Source: Nitrosomonadales bacterium (GTDB lineage Bacteria; Pseudomonadota; Gammaproteobacteria; Burkholderiales; Gallionellaceae). From it: a stretch of 45,584 nt of DNA. The notes beneath the pieces were generated by a model. It worked only from the letters and a program-made list of their open reading frames with translations. It ran no database searches and was not told the origin of the DNA. The stretch spans positions 1 through 45,584 of the forward strand of contig JACPVZ010000078.1 of NCBI GenBank assembly GCA_016197305.1, given 5' to 3'. Position 1 is the first letter of the stretch. Every line of letters begins with the position of its first letter. Made by a program: the position numbers and the translations under genes. This document shows positions 1 to 13,005 of this stretch, piece after piece.

Positions 1-416
1 TAGGGTTCGCCGACCTCTTTTCGGACCAGGGCCTGCATGATCGTGCCGATAATTGGGGCGTCGTTCGGGGCGGCGGCGATTGCGGGGTCGTCGATCTTCC
101 CGCTTCGGAGTGCGAGGAAGGCGCGTTCGATGTAGTTCTTGGCCTCGCCGCGGCCGCCGACGATGATATCGTTGAGGGCGGCAAGGGCCCCATCGAAGTC
201 GTGGGTCCGCGCCAGCGCGGCGGCCAGGACGGACCTTGCGGCGTCATTGTCCGGCTCTTTGGCGAGGCATTGCCGGAGGCGCTCGATGGCCTTTGGGTAG
301 TCCCCTTTTTCCTGGCCAATGTGATGGATATCCAGATCATGCTGTTGCGCAGGGCTTAGCCGGTATAGCGATGCGAGGCCTGCGTGGTATGATGCGCGCC
401 TTGTCCAACGGTGCAT
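1..416 (-). CDS. TPR-like protein, partial at window edge
   Basis: On the minus strand a frame is open from an ATG at 416-414 to the window edge, about 138 codons, so the C-terminus lies outside. From about residue 33 the translation looks like tetratricopeptide helices: the stretch GDYPKAIERLRQCLAKEPDN is followed by a second helix pair containing DFDGALAALNDII. No catalytic motif is visible. TPR units usually mediate protein-protein contacts; the partner cannot be told. Codon choice differs from the neighbours (more CTC, fewer CTG). The first 25 or so codons lie antisense to the probable alaS promoter, so the true start is doubtful and the joint could be a contig chimera. The identity as TPR-like is moderately sure; the existence of an intact gene is not. 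Confidence 0.5.
   Translation of the reverse strand, partial: MHRWTRRASYHAGLASLYRLSPAQQHDLDIHHIGQEKGDYPKAIERLRQCLAKEPDNDAARSVLAAALARTHDFDGALAALNDIIVGGRGEAKNYIERAFLALRSGKIDDPAIAAAPNDAPIIGTIMQALVRKEVGEP
385..393 (+). promoter_or_regulatory. Probable extended -10 promoter of alaS
   Basis: The hexamer TATGAT at 388-393 matches the sigma-70 -10 consensus at five of six positions and is preceded by TGG, giving an extended -10. No good -35 hexamer lies 16-18 bases upstream, as is usual for extended -10 promoters. It lies about 43 bases before the alaS start codon, a normal leader length. Confidence 0.5.
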
Positions 417-435
417 TTGATACTTAGGGTGTGCA

Positions 436-3057
<2,622 letters not shown>

Positions 3058-3240
3058 GCTGACGGTTGGGAGTCTTCGCGAGGAAGATCGGCTAATGGCA
3101 CGAATCGGCAGCGTTTTTCCGGTTGGACAGGCTTGCTAGAATCGGCTTGACGGTGTAATGTCTGCGCCGAACCCACATTGGCAGCGCGTTCGTGAAAGTT
3201 TTTTGGCCTGCTGTGACCCGGGGAGAGCTCAAGGGGAAAA

Positions 3241-3696
3241 ATGCTGATGTACCAGAATCAATGGCGTCATACGGTGTTGCTGGTCGAGAACGACCCGTCC
3301 GAAATCCAGTTGGCACAGCGTGCGGCGGCGGAATGCGGTCACGAATTTTCCCTGGTGGTTTTGCAGGACGCGGACGCGGTGATCGATTGGCTCAACGATG
3401 ATGAGGCGCTGATCCGTAAATTGCCGCACATCATCATGATCAACCTGAGGTTACCCAAGCTGGACGGGCTGGCCGTGTTGCGCAAGCTGCGCATCGCCGT
3501 CGCCACCCGGGCAATCCCGATTCTGGTGTTCTCCGAAGAATATACCCAGGCCGATGTGTTGATGAGCTACCAGATCGGTGCGAACAGCTTCGTTGCCAAG
3601 CCGGGTGATCTGCAACAGTTCATCGAGTTCTTCTGTGAGCAGTTGCCCTACTGGCTGGAGCCCAGGCAGCGCAAGCTGTCGCTTGCCGGGCGCTGA
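3241..3696 (+). CDS. Stand-alone receiver-domain protein lacking the phosphoacceptor Asp
   Basis: This 151-residue single-domain protein has the CheY/Rcp1-like receiver fold: HTVLLVENDPSEIQLA at the N-terminus, IIMINLRLPKLDG in the middle, LVFSEE and FVAKPGDLQQF at the end. The usual phosphorylated Asp (LLDLxLP) is Asn in INLRLP, and the second acidic pocket residue is also Asn (VEND where family members have VEDD/VEDN). The switch Ser and the invariant Lys (AKPG) remain. It is therefore probably a pseudo-receiver working by protein contact rather than phosphotransfer. The ATG follows a good Shine-Dalgarno (AAGGGG); a second ATG at 3247 is possible. No output domain is attached and the partner is unknown. 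The 183 bases between it and alaS hold no other gene. Confidence 0.88.
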   Translation: MLMYQNQWRHTVLLVENDPSEIQLAQRAAAECGHEFSLVVLQDADAVIDWLNDDEALIRKLPHIIMINLRLPKLDGLAVLRKLRIAVATRAIPILVFSEEYTQADVLMSYQIGANSFVAKPGDLQQFIEFFCEQLPYWLEPRQRKLSLAGR

Positions 3697-3774
3697 CTTA
3701 TCGCTCCTTCCCTGTAATTAAACGGCCGTTGCACAGGCCTGCGTCACTGCGCGACGCCACTTCGGCAAGGTTGT

Positions 3775-5040
3775 TCAAGCGGACTGTTCGAAACTGTTCG
3801 ACCAGGCGAGCGCTTCGAGTTGGGCATGATTCACCGTATCGACATCGAGCGGTGCCAAGCCATCGAGTAATTCACTGGCGGTTTCCATGTCGTACTGTTC
3901 CAGCCGTTCGAGCAGGGATAGCAGCTTGCCAAGAACGCCGTCCCTGGATTCCAGGGCGCTGCGGATGTCGGCTGGGGGATTCAGCGGCGAGATGATTTCG
4001 GCGAGCGGCATGCCGAGCAGTGTGTCCATCAGTGACATGATCCCGACCATGAAGGCATGGTCTTCGAGTTCCTTGGAGTGCCCGCCCACGTGCTTTATCA
4101 GCAGCTCCATGCATTTGCCTCGCGTCGCGGCGAGTTGCAGCAGCGGGTCGGGAAAGGATGCCTTGCTGTCGTTGGTGTAGATCAGCAATTGGATCCAGCG
4201 CTGGAGCTGACGCCGCCCCAGTATCGTGATCGCGTTGGAAATCGAGGTGATTTTCCTGTGGGTACCCGAGGCTGCCGAATTGGTGAGGCGCAACAGGTTG
4301 AAGGGTAGCCCCGGATTTTGTTTGAATACCTGCTCGATCTCTGCGGTTTCGGCGTCGCTCATCACCAGTCCGAGCAGGCGCATCAGCGACAGTTCGGAGT
4401 GGGACAGGCGTTTGCCGGTGATGATGATGGGCTTGGCGAAGTGGTAACCCTGAAACAGGTGGAACCCCAGATCCATGCATTGCAGGGCTTCTTCGCGGGT
4501 ATCCACTTTTTCGGCGAGGAATTTGACCGGCCAGTTGCGCAGGTGCGTCAGCGTGTCGGCAAGCCCGTCCAGTCCCGACAGCTTCAGGTCGATCTTGATG
4601 ATGTCGATATGGTCGCGCAGCGGTTCGATGTGTTCTGAATATTTGTTGAAATCATCCAGCGCCAGCATATAGCCCAAGGACTTGAGGTGTTTGCAGCGCT
4701 CCACCACGGTGTCCGTGATCTCGATGCTTTCCAGCAGTTCGATGACCACCTGCTCCTTGGGTAGCAGTTCGAGCATGTCGTCCATCAGCAGCTTGTCATC
4801 GACATTGATGAAGCCGCGATACTTCCCCAATACGGTCTTGAAGCCCAGTTCATTGAAGGCATGGTTGATGACCGCGCTGCTGGCCGCGACACTGTCACTG
4901 AATTTCGCCAAATTTTTTTGGCATGAACGGAACAGCAGTTCGAAACCGGCCAGGTCCTGGTGACGATCCAGGATAGACTGCCGTCCGATAAAAAATTCTG
5001 CAGTATTGCCTGTACTCCTCGCCTGAGGACCAGGCTGCAT
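3775..5040 (-). CDS. EAL-HDOD signalling protein (YuxH type)
   Basis: This is a 421-residue two-domain protein. Residues about 15-205 form an EAL-type barrel starting FFIGRQSILDRHQDLAGFELLFRS; residues about 205-400 form an HDOD domain (LMRLLGLV, LLRLTNSAA, IHAL-like helix LGRRQLQRWIQLL). In the EAL part some acidic positions survive (FELLFR, IELLES, LDDF, IKIDLKL), but DDFG is DDFN and the NLS-type Asn of FINVDD is shifted, so c-di-GMP hydrolysis is doubtful. This agrees with the YuxH family, whose members mostly act as binding or scaffold proteins. It lies 40 bases downstream of the mutase gene on the same strand and may be cotranscribed. No strong Shine-Dalgarno is visible at the chosen ATG. 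The exact role is unknown. Confidence 0.88.
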   Translation of the reverse strand: MQPGPQARSTGNTAEFFIGRQSILDRHQDLAGFELLFRSCQKNLAKFSDSVAASSAVINHAFNELGFKTVLGKYRGFINVDDKLLMDDMLELLPKEQVVIELLESIEITDTVVERCKHLKSLGYMLALDDFNKYSEHIEPLRDHIDIIKIDLKLSGLDGLADTLTHLRNWPVKFLAEKVDTREEALQCMDLGFHLFQGYHFAKPIIITGKRLSHSELSLMRLLGLVMSDAETAEIEQVFKQNPGLPFNLLRLTNSAASGTHRKITSISNAITILGRRQLQRWIQLLIYTNDSKASFPDPLLQLAATRGKCMELLIKHVGGHSKELEDHAFMVGIMSLMDTLLGMPLAEIISPLNPPADIRSALESRDGVLGKLLSLLERLEQYDMETASELLDGLAPLDVDTVNHAQLEALAWSNSFEQSA

Positions 5041-5080
5041 GCATGGGCAGATGGTTGCCGAAAACGATCCGGATCAACGG

Positions 5081-6460
<1,380 letters not shown>

Positions 6461-6463
6461 TTT

Positions 6464-7477
6464 TTATCCTTGTAGGAGAGGCATTAATTTTTCCCAGACC
6501 AAGTCCGGGGTCAGTTGCATCATGCAGTTGAAATGCCCCAGCGGGCATACGCGCTTGAAACAGGGGCTGCACTCGATATCGAGCTTGATGACCTGGGCCT
6601 GTTCCGACAGCGGTGGGGTGAAGCGCGGGCTGCTCGATCCGAACAGTGCGAGCATAGGACGGTTCAGGGCGGCTGCAAGGTGCATCAGGCCGGAATCGTT
6701 GCTGATCACCATGCTTGCGCAAGACAGCAGAGCGATCGCGTCGCCCAGGTCCGTCCGTCCGCACAGGTTATCGCAGGTGCCGCCGGCGAGGCGGTTGATT
6801 TCATCCGCAACGGCCTGGTCCTTGCCCGAGCCGATCAGCCACACCGCGTAACCCTGTTGCTGCAAGCGCCGCGCAATTTCTGCATAGTAGGTTGCAGGCC
6901 AGCGTTTGGCCGGGCCGTATTCGGCACCCGGGCAGAATGCAGCGACCCGTCGATTCAGCGACAGGTTCAGCTTGCGTAAAGTGACATCGCGTTGTGCTGT
7001 GGTGATGGACAGCCTAGGTTCGGGCAGCGGGCGGGAGATTGTGTCTCTGGCTGTTTCGGCGAGCTGCGCGAAGCGCTGCACCATCAGCGGCAGCGCAGTT
7101 TGGTCGAGTTGGCGCGCATCGTTGAGCAGGCCGTAGCGCGATTCGCCGATGAAGCCTGTGCGCACTGGAATGCGCGCGAAGAATGGCACGAGCGCCGATT
7201 TCAGCGAGTTGGGCAACACGATGGCCTGGTCGTATTGCGCGGCGCGCAACTGTTTGCCCAGCCGGTAGCGTGTCAGTAGTTGCAGCGCGCCGTGGGGGAA
7301 GGGGTTGATGATTACTTCACCGACTTCGGGCATTGCGCGCAGCAAGGAGACGGTCCACGGCGGCGCCAGCACGTCGATGCGGCAGCCCGGATGGCGTTGT
7401 TTGAGGCGCATCAGCATCGGCTGCATCAGCATGCAGTCGCCTACCCAGCTAGGGCTGATGACGAGAATTTTTTGCAT
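6464..7477 (-). CDS. waaF: Lipopolysaccharide heptosyltransferase II
   Basis: A GT9-family glycosyltransferase that adds L-glycero-D-manno-heptose to the inner core of LPS at the cytoplasmic face of the inner membrane. It begins MQKILVISPSWVGDCMLMQP, the usual GT9 opening, and has the C-terminal donor-binding stretch ISNDSGLMHLAAALNRPMLALFGSSSP. The start at 7477 (337 residues) fits the family; a longer frame to 7507 adds ten residues (MCKGLDACYV) not seen in relatives. It overlaps no other gene but ends 3 bases before the mutase start. WaaF rather than WaaC is chosen from the overall sequence pattern and the FNCMMQLTPDLVW tail. Confidence 0.9.
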   Translation of the reverse strand: MQKILVISPSWVGDCMLMQPMLMRLKQRHPGCRIDVLAPPWTVSLLRAMPEVGEVIINPFPHGALQLLTRYRLGKQLRAAQYDQAIVLPNSLKSALVPFFARIPVRTGFIGESRYGLLNDARQLDQTALPLMVQRFAQLAETARDTISRPLPEPRLSITTAQRDVTLRKLNLSLNRRVAAFCPGAEYGPAKRWPATYYAEIARRLQQQGYAVWLIGSGKDQAVADEINRLAGGTCDNLCGRTDLGDAIALLSCASMVISNDSGLMHLAAALNRPMLALFGSSSPRFTPPLSEQAQVIKLDIECSPCFKRVCPLGHFNCMMQLTPDLVWEKLMPLLQG

Positions 7478-7634
7478 TACGTAGCAGGCATCAAGACCTT
7501 TGCACAACGTGGCGAGCGCGGGTCAGACAAGGAGAAAAGGGGCGAGAAACCGGAATGTATGCGGTTATACATGAGGATTTCGAACCACTTTTCGACGAAG
7601 TATCACCAAGCGCAGTAGTTGTGAAAAGGTCTTT

Positions 7635-7835
7635 CTAGTGATGTCCCTTGGGCAACTCGCCTTTGAATTTGTACAGCGTGCCGCAGTAAGGGCAGCGTGC
7701 TTCGCCGCCATGGTTCAGCGGGATCACGACTTTCGGATGGGCATTCCACAAGCTCATGCTGGGCATCGGGCAGCTCAGCGGCAGGTCGCGCGCGGTTACC
7801 TCGATATAGCGTTGTGTGATGTCTTGTTTGCTCAC
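7635..7835 (-). CDS. zf-CHCC zinc-finger protein
   Basis: A 66-residue protein with the small zf-CHCC fold related to the NDUFS6 subunit of mitochondrial complex I. The metal ligands visible are Cys in LSCPMP, His in NAHPKVVI and the pair CPYCG near the C-terminus. In betaproteobacteria such a gene commonly follows ilvE or LPS genes, as here, where it lies 12 bases downstream of ilvE on the same strand. Its biochemical role is not established. The 157 bases between it and the waaF start hold no gene and no clear terminator. Confidence 0.85.
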   Translation of the reverse strand: MSKQDITQRYIEVTARDLPLSCPMPSMSLWNAHPKVVIPLNHGGEARCPYCGTLYKFKGELPKGHH

Positions 7836-7847
7836 GTTCAGTTCTCC

Positions 7848-8768
7848 TTATACGTAACTCAGCCAATCGTTGTGTTGCGGGTGTTTTCCCGCGACGCAAT
7901 CGAAAAATGCCTGTTGCAGCTTTGCGGTGATAGCGCCGCGCGAGCCGATGCCGATGGTGCGGTGATCCAGCTCACGGATCGGGGTGACTTCAGCCGCGGT
8001 GCCGGTAAAAAACGCCTCGTCCGCACAGTAGATCTCGTCGCGGGTGATGCGCTTCTCGATTACCTCGATACCCATTTCCTTGGCCAGTGTGATGATGGAG
8101 TCGCGCGTGATCCCCTCCAGGCAGGAGGTCAGGTCTGGCGTATACAGCTTGCCTTTCTTGACGATGAAGATGTTCTCGCCGGCGCCTTCGGCAACGTAGC
8201 CATCCACGTCGAGCAACAAGGCCTCGTCGTAGTCGTCGTTGGCGACTTCCTGATGGGCCAGGATCGAGTTCGCATAGGTCGTCACCGACTTGGCGCGGCA
8301 CATATTCACGTTGACGTGATGGCGGGTGAAGCTGGAGGTCTTGATGCGTATGCCTTTCTGCATGCCTTCGTCGCCCAGGTAAGCGCCCCAAGGCCAGGCC
8401 GCGATCGCGACATGGGTGGACAGCGTCTTGGCGGCGATGCCCATCGCCTCGGAGCCATAGAAAGCGATCGGGCGGATGTAGCAGGATTTCAGTTTGTTGG
8501 CACGCACCACTTCGCGATGCGCTTCCAGGATCGTGGGCTTGTCATAGGGCATCTTCATCTGGAAGATGTGGGCGGAATTGAACAGTCTGTCGGTATGTTC
8601 CTGCAGGCGGAAGATCGCCGTACCCTTGGTAGCTTCGTATGCGCGCAAACCTTCAAACACGCCCATGCCGTAATGCAGCGTATGGGTCAGCACATGGGTG
8701 GTCGCATCGCGCCACGGCACGAGCTCGCCGTCATACCAGATAAAACCGTCGCGATTGGACATCGACAT
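7848..8768 (-). CDS. ilvE: Branched-chain amino acid aminotransferase
   Basis: A fold-type IV PLP enzyme of 306 residues that makes the last transamination step of Leu, Ile and Val synthesis. [32 protein letters not shown] at the N-terminus is diagnostic; the segment [18 protein letters not shown] carries the PLP Lys; [16 protein letters not shown] and [12 protein letters not shown] are the cofactor phosphate and substrate motifs. A good Shine-Dalgarno (AAGGAA) lies before the ATG at 8768; a second ATG two codons on is also possible. The gene is divergent from the adenylate cyclase, and the 221 bases between hold both promoters. Confidence 0.96.
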   Translation of the reverse strand: MSMSNRDGFIWYDGELVPWRDATTHVLTHTLHYGMGVFEGLRAYEATKGTAIFRLQEHTDRLFNSAHIFQMKMPYDKPTILEAHREVVRANKLKSCYIRPIAFYGSEAMGIAAKTLSTHVAIAAWPWGAYLGDEGMQKGIRIKTSSFTRHHVNVNMCRAKSVTTYANSILAHQEVANDDYDEALLLDVDGYVAEGAGENIFIVKKGKLYTPDLTSCLEGITRDSIITLAKEMGIEVIEKRITRDEIYCADEAFFTGTAAEVTPIRELDHRTIGIGSRGAITAKLQQAFFDCVAGKHPQHNDWLSYV

Positions 8769-8895
8769 AGTGCAGTTCCTTGTAGTGGTGGGTCAATTGC
8801 AAAGGCGCGATTCTAACGTTTTCTGCGCCGGATATGAACAAGGACGGTTAAATTATCTGGCGCGAAGAGCAGGTTTTTGCAACGGCTAATTCGGG

Positions 8896-8901
8896 TATCA
8901 T
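8896..8901 (+). promoter_or_regulatory. Possible -10 of the adenylate cyclase gene
   Basis: TATCAT at 8896-8901 is a fair -10 hexamer in the divergent ilvE/cyclase spacer. The -35 region is only T-rich. If used, transcription would start near 8908, which would exclude the ATG at 8900 as a start codon and favour 8966 or 8990. Confidence 0.25.
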
Positions 8902-8989
8902 GGCTGCGGGTATCCGGTTATGGGCGCGCGCGGGTATTGGGTTGAGCTTATTGAGGGGCTGGAGGATGGCAAGTTTTTTTGAGGACAGC

Positions 8990-10243
8990 ATGCTGGAAAA
9001 TTATGCGCCGGAGGACAGGCTGCATAAGGATTTGCTGATTTTTGCCTGCGCATTCATGAATCTGGCCGTCGTACTGTGGCTGGCCATCTACTGGCTGATG
9101 GGGTTGCACTTTTCGGCCAAGGTCCCGCTGAGCTATCAGGTGGTGTCGGTGGCCTCGCTGCTGCATTATTTCAAGACCAAAAACTTTGTGGTGTTCCGCT
9201 TCGCGCAGCTGAGCCTGTTCCTGTTCGTCCCCTTCATGATGCAGTGGAGCATAGGCAGTTCGGTCACCGCCAGCGGCGTGATGTTATGGGCCTTGCTCGC
9301 GCCGATAGGCGCACTGGTGGTATCCGGCTGGCGTGACTCGGTACCGTGGTTTGTCGCATATATGCTGATGACCGTGATATCCGGGTTTTTTGACTATTAT
9401 CTGGCTACAGGCGTGAACAGCGGGGTGCCGATGAAGACCATCGGTTTCTTCTTCGCGCTGAATTTTGCCGCGATGTCCGCGATTATCTATTTCCTGGTCC
9501 GGCATTTTGTGATGGAGACCGACAAGATCAAGAGCCAGCTCGACCAGCAGCACCAGCTGCTCGCAGAGGAGCAGAAAAAGTCCGAGCGCGTGCTGCTCAA
9601 TGTGTTGCCCAGCAATATCGCGCAACGTCTCAAGGAGCACCATGGCCTGATCGCGGACGGACATGCCGACGTGACGGTGATGTTTGCCGATCTGGTGAAT
9701 TTCACCCAGTTGACAGAGTCGCTTTCCCCTGAGCAGATGGTTACGCTGCTCAACACGATCTTTTCCAGTTTCGACGAGATGAGCGAAAAGTACGGCGTGG
9801 AAAAGATCAAGACGATAGGCGATGCCTACATGGTGGTGGGCGGATTGAGCCGTGAACGCGTCGACTACACCCGCGATATCGCGAATCTGGCGCTGGACAT
9901 GCGCGAGTACCTGGCCACGCACCCGGAATTGTCCCGCTACCAACTGGGGATACATACCGGCATCGCCACCGGCCCGGTAGTGGCCGGCGTGATCGGGACC
10001 AAGCGTTTTATCTACGACTTGTGGGGTGACACGGTCAATATTGCCAGCCGTTTGACCGATGAGGCGCTGCAGGGGGTGATCCAGGTCGATAAAGTCACCT
10101 ACAACCGGATTCGCCATGAATTCATGTTTGACCCGCCCGCCACGATCAACGTCAAGGGCAAGGGCGAAATGACGATGTATCGACTGACCGGCATAATCGC
10201 CGAGACTCGCGATTCCGCTGCGCTCCGTACCGGCGCGGTCTGA
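8990..10243 (+). CDS. Membrane-bound class III adenylate cyclase
   Basis: It converts ATP to cAMP. Residues 1-175 hold about six membrane helices (LLIFACAFMNLAVVLWLAIY, then FLFVPFMMQWS, LLAPIGALVVSGW and others); a short coiled linker leads to the catalytic domain (about 205-400). Both metal Asp are present (FADLVNFT and IGDAYMVVGG), as are the adenine-selecting Lys (EKIKTIGD) and Asp (DLWGDTVNIASRL) and the transition-state Asn/Arg in VNIASRL, so ATP rather than GTP is the likely substrate. The start is chosen at 8990 because GAGG sits 5 bases before it. The ATG at 8966 directly abuts GGAGG with no spacer, and 8900 has no ribosome site. The stop touches the glnE stop in convergent orientation. 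Confidence 0.92.
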   Translation: MLENYAPEDRLHKDLLIFACAFMNLAVVLWLAIYWLMGLHFSAKVPLSYQVVSVASLLHYFKTKNFVVFRFAQLSLFLFVPFMMQWSIGSSVTASGVMLWALLAPIGALVVSGWRDSVPWFVAYMLMTVISGFFDYYLATGVNSGVPMKTIGFFFALNFAAMSAIIYFLVRHFVMETDKIKSQLDQQHQLLAEEQKKSERVLLNVLPSNIAQRLKEHHGLIADGHADVTVMFADLVNFTQLTESLSPEQMVTLLNTIFSSFDEMSEKYGVEKIKTIGDAYMVVGGLSRERVDYTRDIANLALDMREYLATHPELSRYQLGIHTGIATGPVVAGVIGTKRFIYDLWGDTVNIASRLTDEALQGVIQVDKVTYNRIRHEFMFDPPATINVKGKGEMTMYRLTGIIAETRDSAALRTGAV

Positions 10244-12952
10244 TCAGTTTTTTTCTAGCAGCAACTCCCAGAGCCTGACGCAGGGGACGGTGGAAACCTC
10301 GCTGTGCGCGATGCGGCAGGGCGTCACATTGTTCAGGCGCATGCGGTGCTGGGTCTGGCGCAAAGTGCGGTACAGCGTGCGTGTCTGCTCGGCAAGGTCG
10401 GCCGGTATCAGACCCAGCTCGCTGGACAGTTTGAGCAAGGCTAGGTTGCCGATATTCGCCGTCAGTTGCGGATATTGATGGGCATGGGCCAGCACCAGAT
10501 ACTGCACGATGAATTCGATGTCCACCATGCCGCCGCGGTCGTGCTTGATGTCGAACAGCCCGCTGCTGTTGGGGTGGCCGTCCAGCATCTTTTGCCGCAT
10601 CGCGACGATCTCTTGGCGCAGCGTGTCGAGATTGCGCTTCTGGCAGAGCACCTGCTGGCGGATATGCTCGAAGGCTTTGCCTACCTGTTCATTGCCGGCG
10701 CTGAAACGGGCGCGGGTCAGGGCTTGATGCTCCCACACCCATGCCTGCTGCAGCTGGTATTCGGCAAACGCGGAGACCGAGCTGACCAGCAGGCCGCTTT
10801 CGCCGTTCGGGCGCAACCGCAAATCGGTTTCATACAGCCTCCCCGACGAGGTATAGCTGCTCAACATCGTGTTGATGCGCTGCGCCAGCCGGGCATAGTT
10901 TTCTTGCGCGTTCGGGTGCTCGTCGTCATGGAGGAAAATCAGGTCCAGGTCGGAGGCGTAACCGAGCTCCTTGCCGCCCAGTTTCCCGTAGGAGATGATC
11001 GCAAACTGCGGTTGGTCGCAATGCCGTTTGCGCGAGGTTGACCAGCTCAGGTCGAGCACATGGCGCAGCAACAGGTCGGCCAGTTCGCTCAGGTGGTCGC
11101 TGAGTTTCTCCAGCGGCAGCAGGCCTTGCAGATCCATCGCCAGAAGATGGAAGGTCTGCTCCTGCTGTACATGCCGCAAGACGTCCAGCTGGCGTTCGGT
11201 GTCGCCGCCGCAATCGTTCAGCCGGTTTTGGATGTCCGTGTCGATTTGCGACCATAGCGGCGGCTGGTACAGTTCGCGCGCATCCAGCAGTTCGTCGAAG
11301 AGCGCCGGGTGCTGCGTCAGATATTCGCTCGCCCAGCTGCTGGCGGATACTAGCTTGACCAGGCGCTGCAACGCCTGCGGATATTCGGCGAGAAAGGCCA
11401 GGTAGGCGGCGCGGCGGCTGACACCTTCCACCAATGCGAGCAACCTGGCAAGGGTTGTGTCCGGATCGTCTGACTGTGCGCTCAGCGTGACGAATTGCGG
11501 GATCAGCCGGTCCAGCCGTTGACGGCTCAGTTCGGGTAATTGCCGGTAGCGGCTGCTGGCGTGCAATTGCTGCAGGCGCTGCATGCTGTCGGCAGGGGTG
11601 CGATAACCGAGTTGCTCCATGATGGCGGCCAGTTCATCGTCGCTCAGGTTTTCCCTCCAGAGTTCCGCCTCGCTCTTGACATCATGCTGTGTGCCGAAGA
11701 TCTGTTCGAACTGCCGGGTGACCAGGGCGCGATGGCGGTCGAGCTGTTCCATGAAGGCGGCGTAGTCGGCATAGCCCATCGCCTGCGCGATCAGCTGCTG
11801 GTCGGCGTCGTTGTCGGGTAGCTCCTGGGTCTGTTGGTCATCCAGGTACTGCAGGCGGTGTTCGAGGTTGCGCAGGAACACATAAGCCGCATCCAGCGCA
11901 TCGGCCACTGCTGGAGCAAGCTGGCCGTCCGTGGCCAGTTGCCGCAGCACACGCTGGGTCGGGCGGATGCGCAGCGCAGCGCTGCGCCCGCCGCGTATCA
12001 GCTGGAACACCTGCGCGGTGAATTCGATTTCGCGTATCCCGCCCGGGCCGAGCTTGATGTTGTGGAAGCGGTCGCGGCGCTGCACTTCCTGGCGGATCTG
12101 CGCATGCAATTTGCGCATCGAATCGATCGCACCGAAATCCAGGTATTTGCGGAAGATGAAGGGCTGCACCAGTTTGCTCAACTCGTCGATGTGCGGGCTG
12201 CCGGAAGGCGCGATCACGCGTGCTTTGATCCAGGCATAGCGTTCCCATTCGCGCCCCTGGCTGACCAGGTATTCCTCCAGCGCGGCGAAGCTCATCACCA
12301 GTGGCCCGCTGTCGCCGTAGGGGCGCAGGCGCATGTCCACGCGGAACACGTAGCCGTCCTCGGTCAGTTCATTGATCAGATTGATCAGGCGTCGTCCCAG
12401 CCGGGTGAAGAACTCATGGTTGCTGGTCTGGCGCGCGCCGTCGGTAGCTCCGTCTTCCGGGTAGACGAAAATCAGGTCGATGTCGGAGGACACATTCAGT
12501 TCGCCCCCGCCCAGCTTGCCCATCCCTATGACCAGCAATTCCTGGGCTGAGCCATTGCTCTCACCAAGCGGATCGCCGAACTGTTGCCGCAGCGATTGCG
12601 TCACGCAGGCCAATCCGTGCTGCACGCAGATTTCCGCCAAAGCCGTCATTGCCTGCATGACTTCCTGCAGATCGGCCAGACCGTTCAGGTCGCGCAGGAT
12701 CAGCTTGACCATCGCCTGTTTGCGCAGCAGGCGTATCGCACGCGCCAATTCCGCTTCGTCATTCAGGTTGAGGCCGGATGACTGCAGCCAGGATTGCATC
12801 TGTTCGCGGTCGCAGCAGCTGTCGTAGTGCTGCTGCAGCCATTGCAGCAGGCCGGGGTCGGCCTCCAGTACTCGCTGGGCATAGCGGCTGCACCGCAGGG
12901 TCTTTTGCAGCAGGCCGGAAAAGTCTGTGGGGGACGAATTAGCGGTGTTCAT
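10244..12952 (-). CDS. glnE: Bifunctional glutamine synthetase adenylyltransferase/deadenylylase
   Basis: This protein attaches and removes AMP on glutamine synthetase in response to PII and glutamine, tuning nitrogen assimilation. At 902 residues it has the usual two nucleotidyltransferase domains: N-terminal with GKLGGGELNVSSDIDLIFVY (about 150-170, deadenylylase) and C-terminal with GKLGGKELGYASDLDLIFLH (about 655-680, adenylylase), each followed by an arginine-rich LRLRP segment. Helical PII-response regions lie between. The ATG at 12952 has a weak ribosome site. A T-run at 10248-10254, just past the convergent cyclase stop, may help termination of the cyclase mRNA. Confidence 0.97.
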   Translation of the reverse strand: MNTANSSPTDFSGLLQKTLRCSRYAQRVLEADPGLLQWLQQHYDSCCDREQMQSWLQSSGLNLNDEAELARAIRLLRKQAMVKLILRDLNGLADLQEVMQAMTALAEICVQHGLACVTQSLRQQFGDPLGESNGSAQELLVIGMGKLGGGELNVSSDIDLIFVYPEDGATDGARQTSNHEFFTRLGRRLINLINELTEDGYVFRVDMRLRPYGDSGPLVMSFAALEEYLVSQGREWERYAWIKARVIAPSGSPHIDELSKLVQPFIFRKYLDFGAIDSMRKLHAQIRQEVQRRDRFHNIKLGPGGIREIEFTAQVFQLIRGGRSAALRIRPTQRVLRQLATDGQLAPAVADALDAAYVFLRNLEHRLQYLDDQQTQELPDNDADQQLIAQAMGYADYAAFMEQLDRHRALVTRQFEQIFGTQHDVKSEAELWRENLSDDELAAIMEQLGYRTPADSMQRLQQLHASSRYRQLPELSRQRLDRLIPQFVTLSAQSDDPDTTLARLLALVEGVSRRAAYLAFLAEYPQALQRLVKLVSASSWASEYLTQHPALFDELLDARELYQPPLWSQIDTDIQNRLNDCGGDTERQLDVLRHVQQEQTFHLLAMDLQGLLPLEKLSDHLSELADLLLRHVLDLSWSTSRKRHCDQPQFAIISYGKLGGKELGYASDLDLIFLHDDEHPNAQENYARLAQRINTMLSSYTSSGRLYETDLRLRPNGESGLLVSSVSAFAEYQLQQAWVWEHQALTRARFSAGNEQVGKAFEHIRQQVLCQKRNLDTLRQEIVAMRQKMLDGHPNSSGLFDIKHDRGGMVDIEFIVQYLVLAHAHQYPQLTANIGNLALLKLSSELGLIPADLAEQTRTLYRTLRQTQHRMRLNNVTPCRIAHSEVSTVPCVRLWELLLEKN

Positions 12953-13005
12953 AGGCTATGGCTTCAAGTTAGAATGGGCAGGGCTGCGTTGATTATAAAT
13001 CTCAG

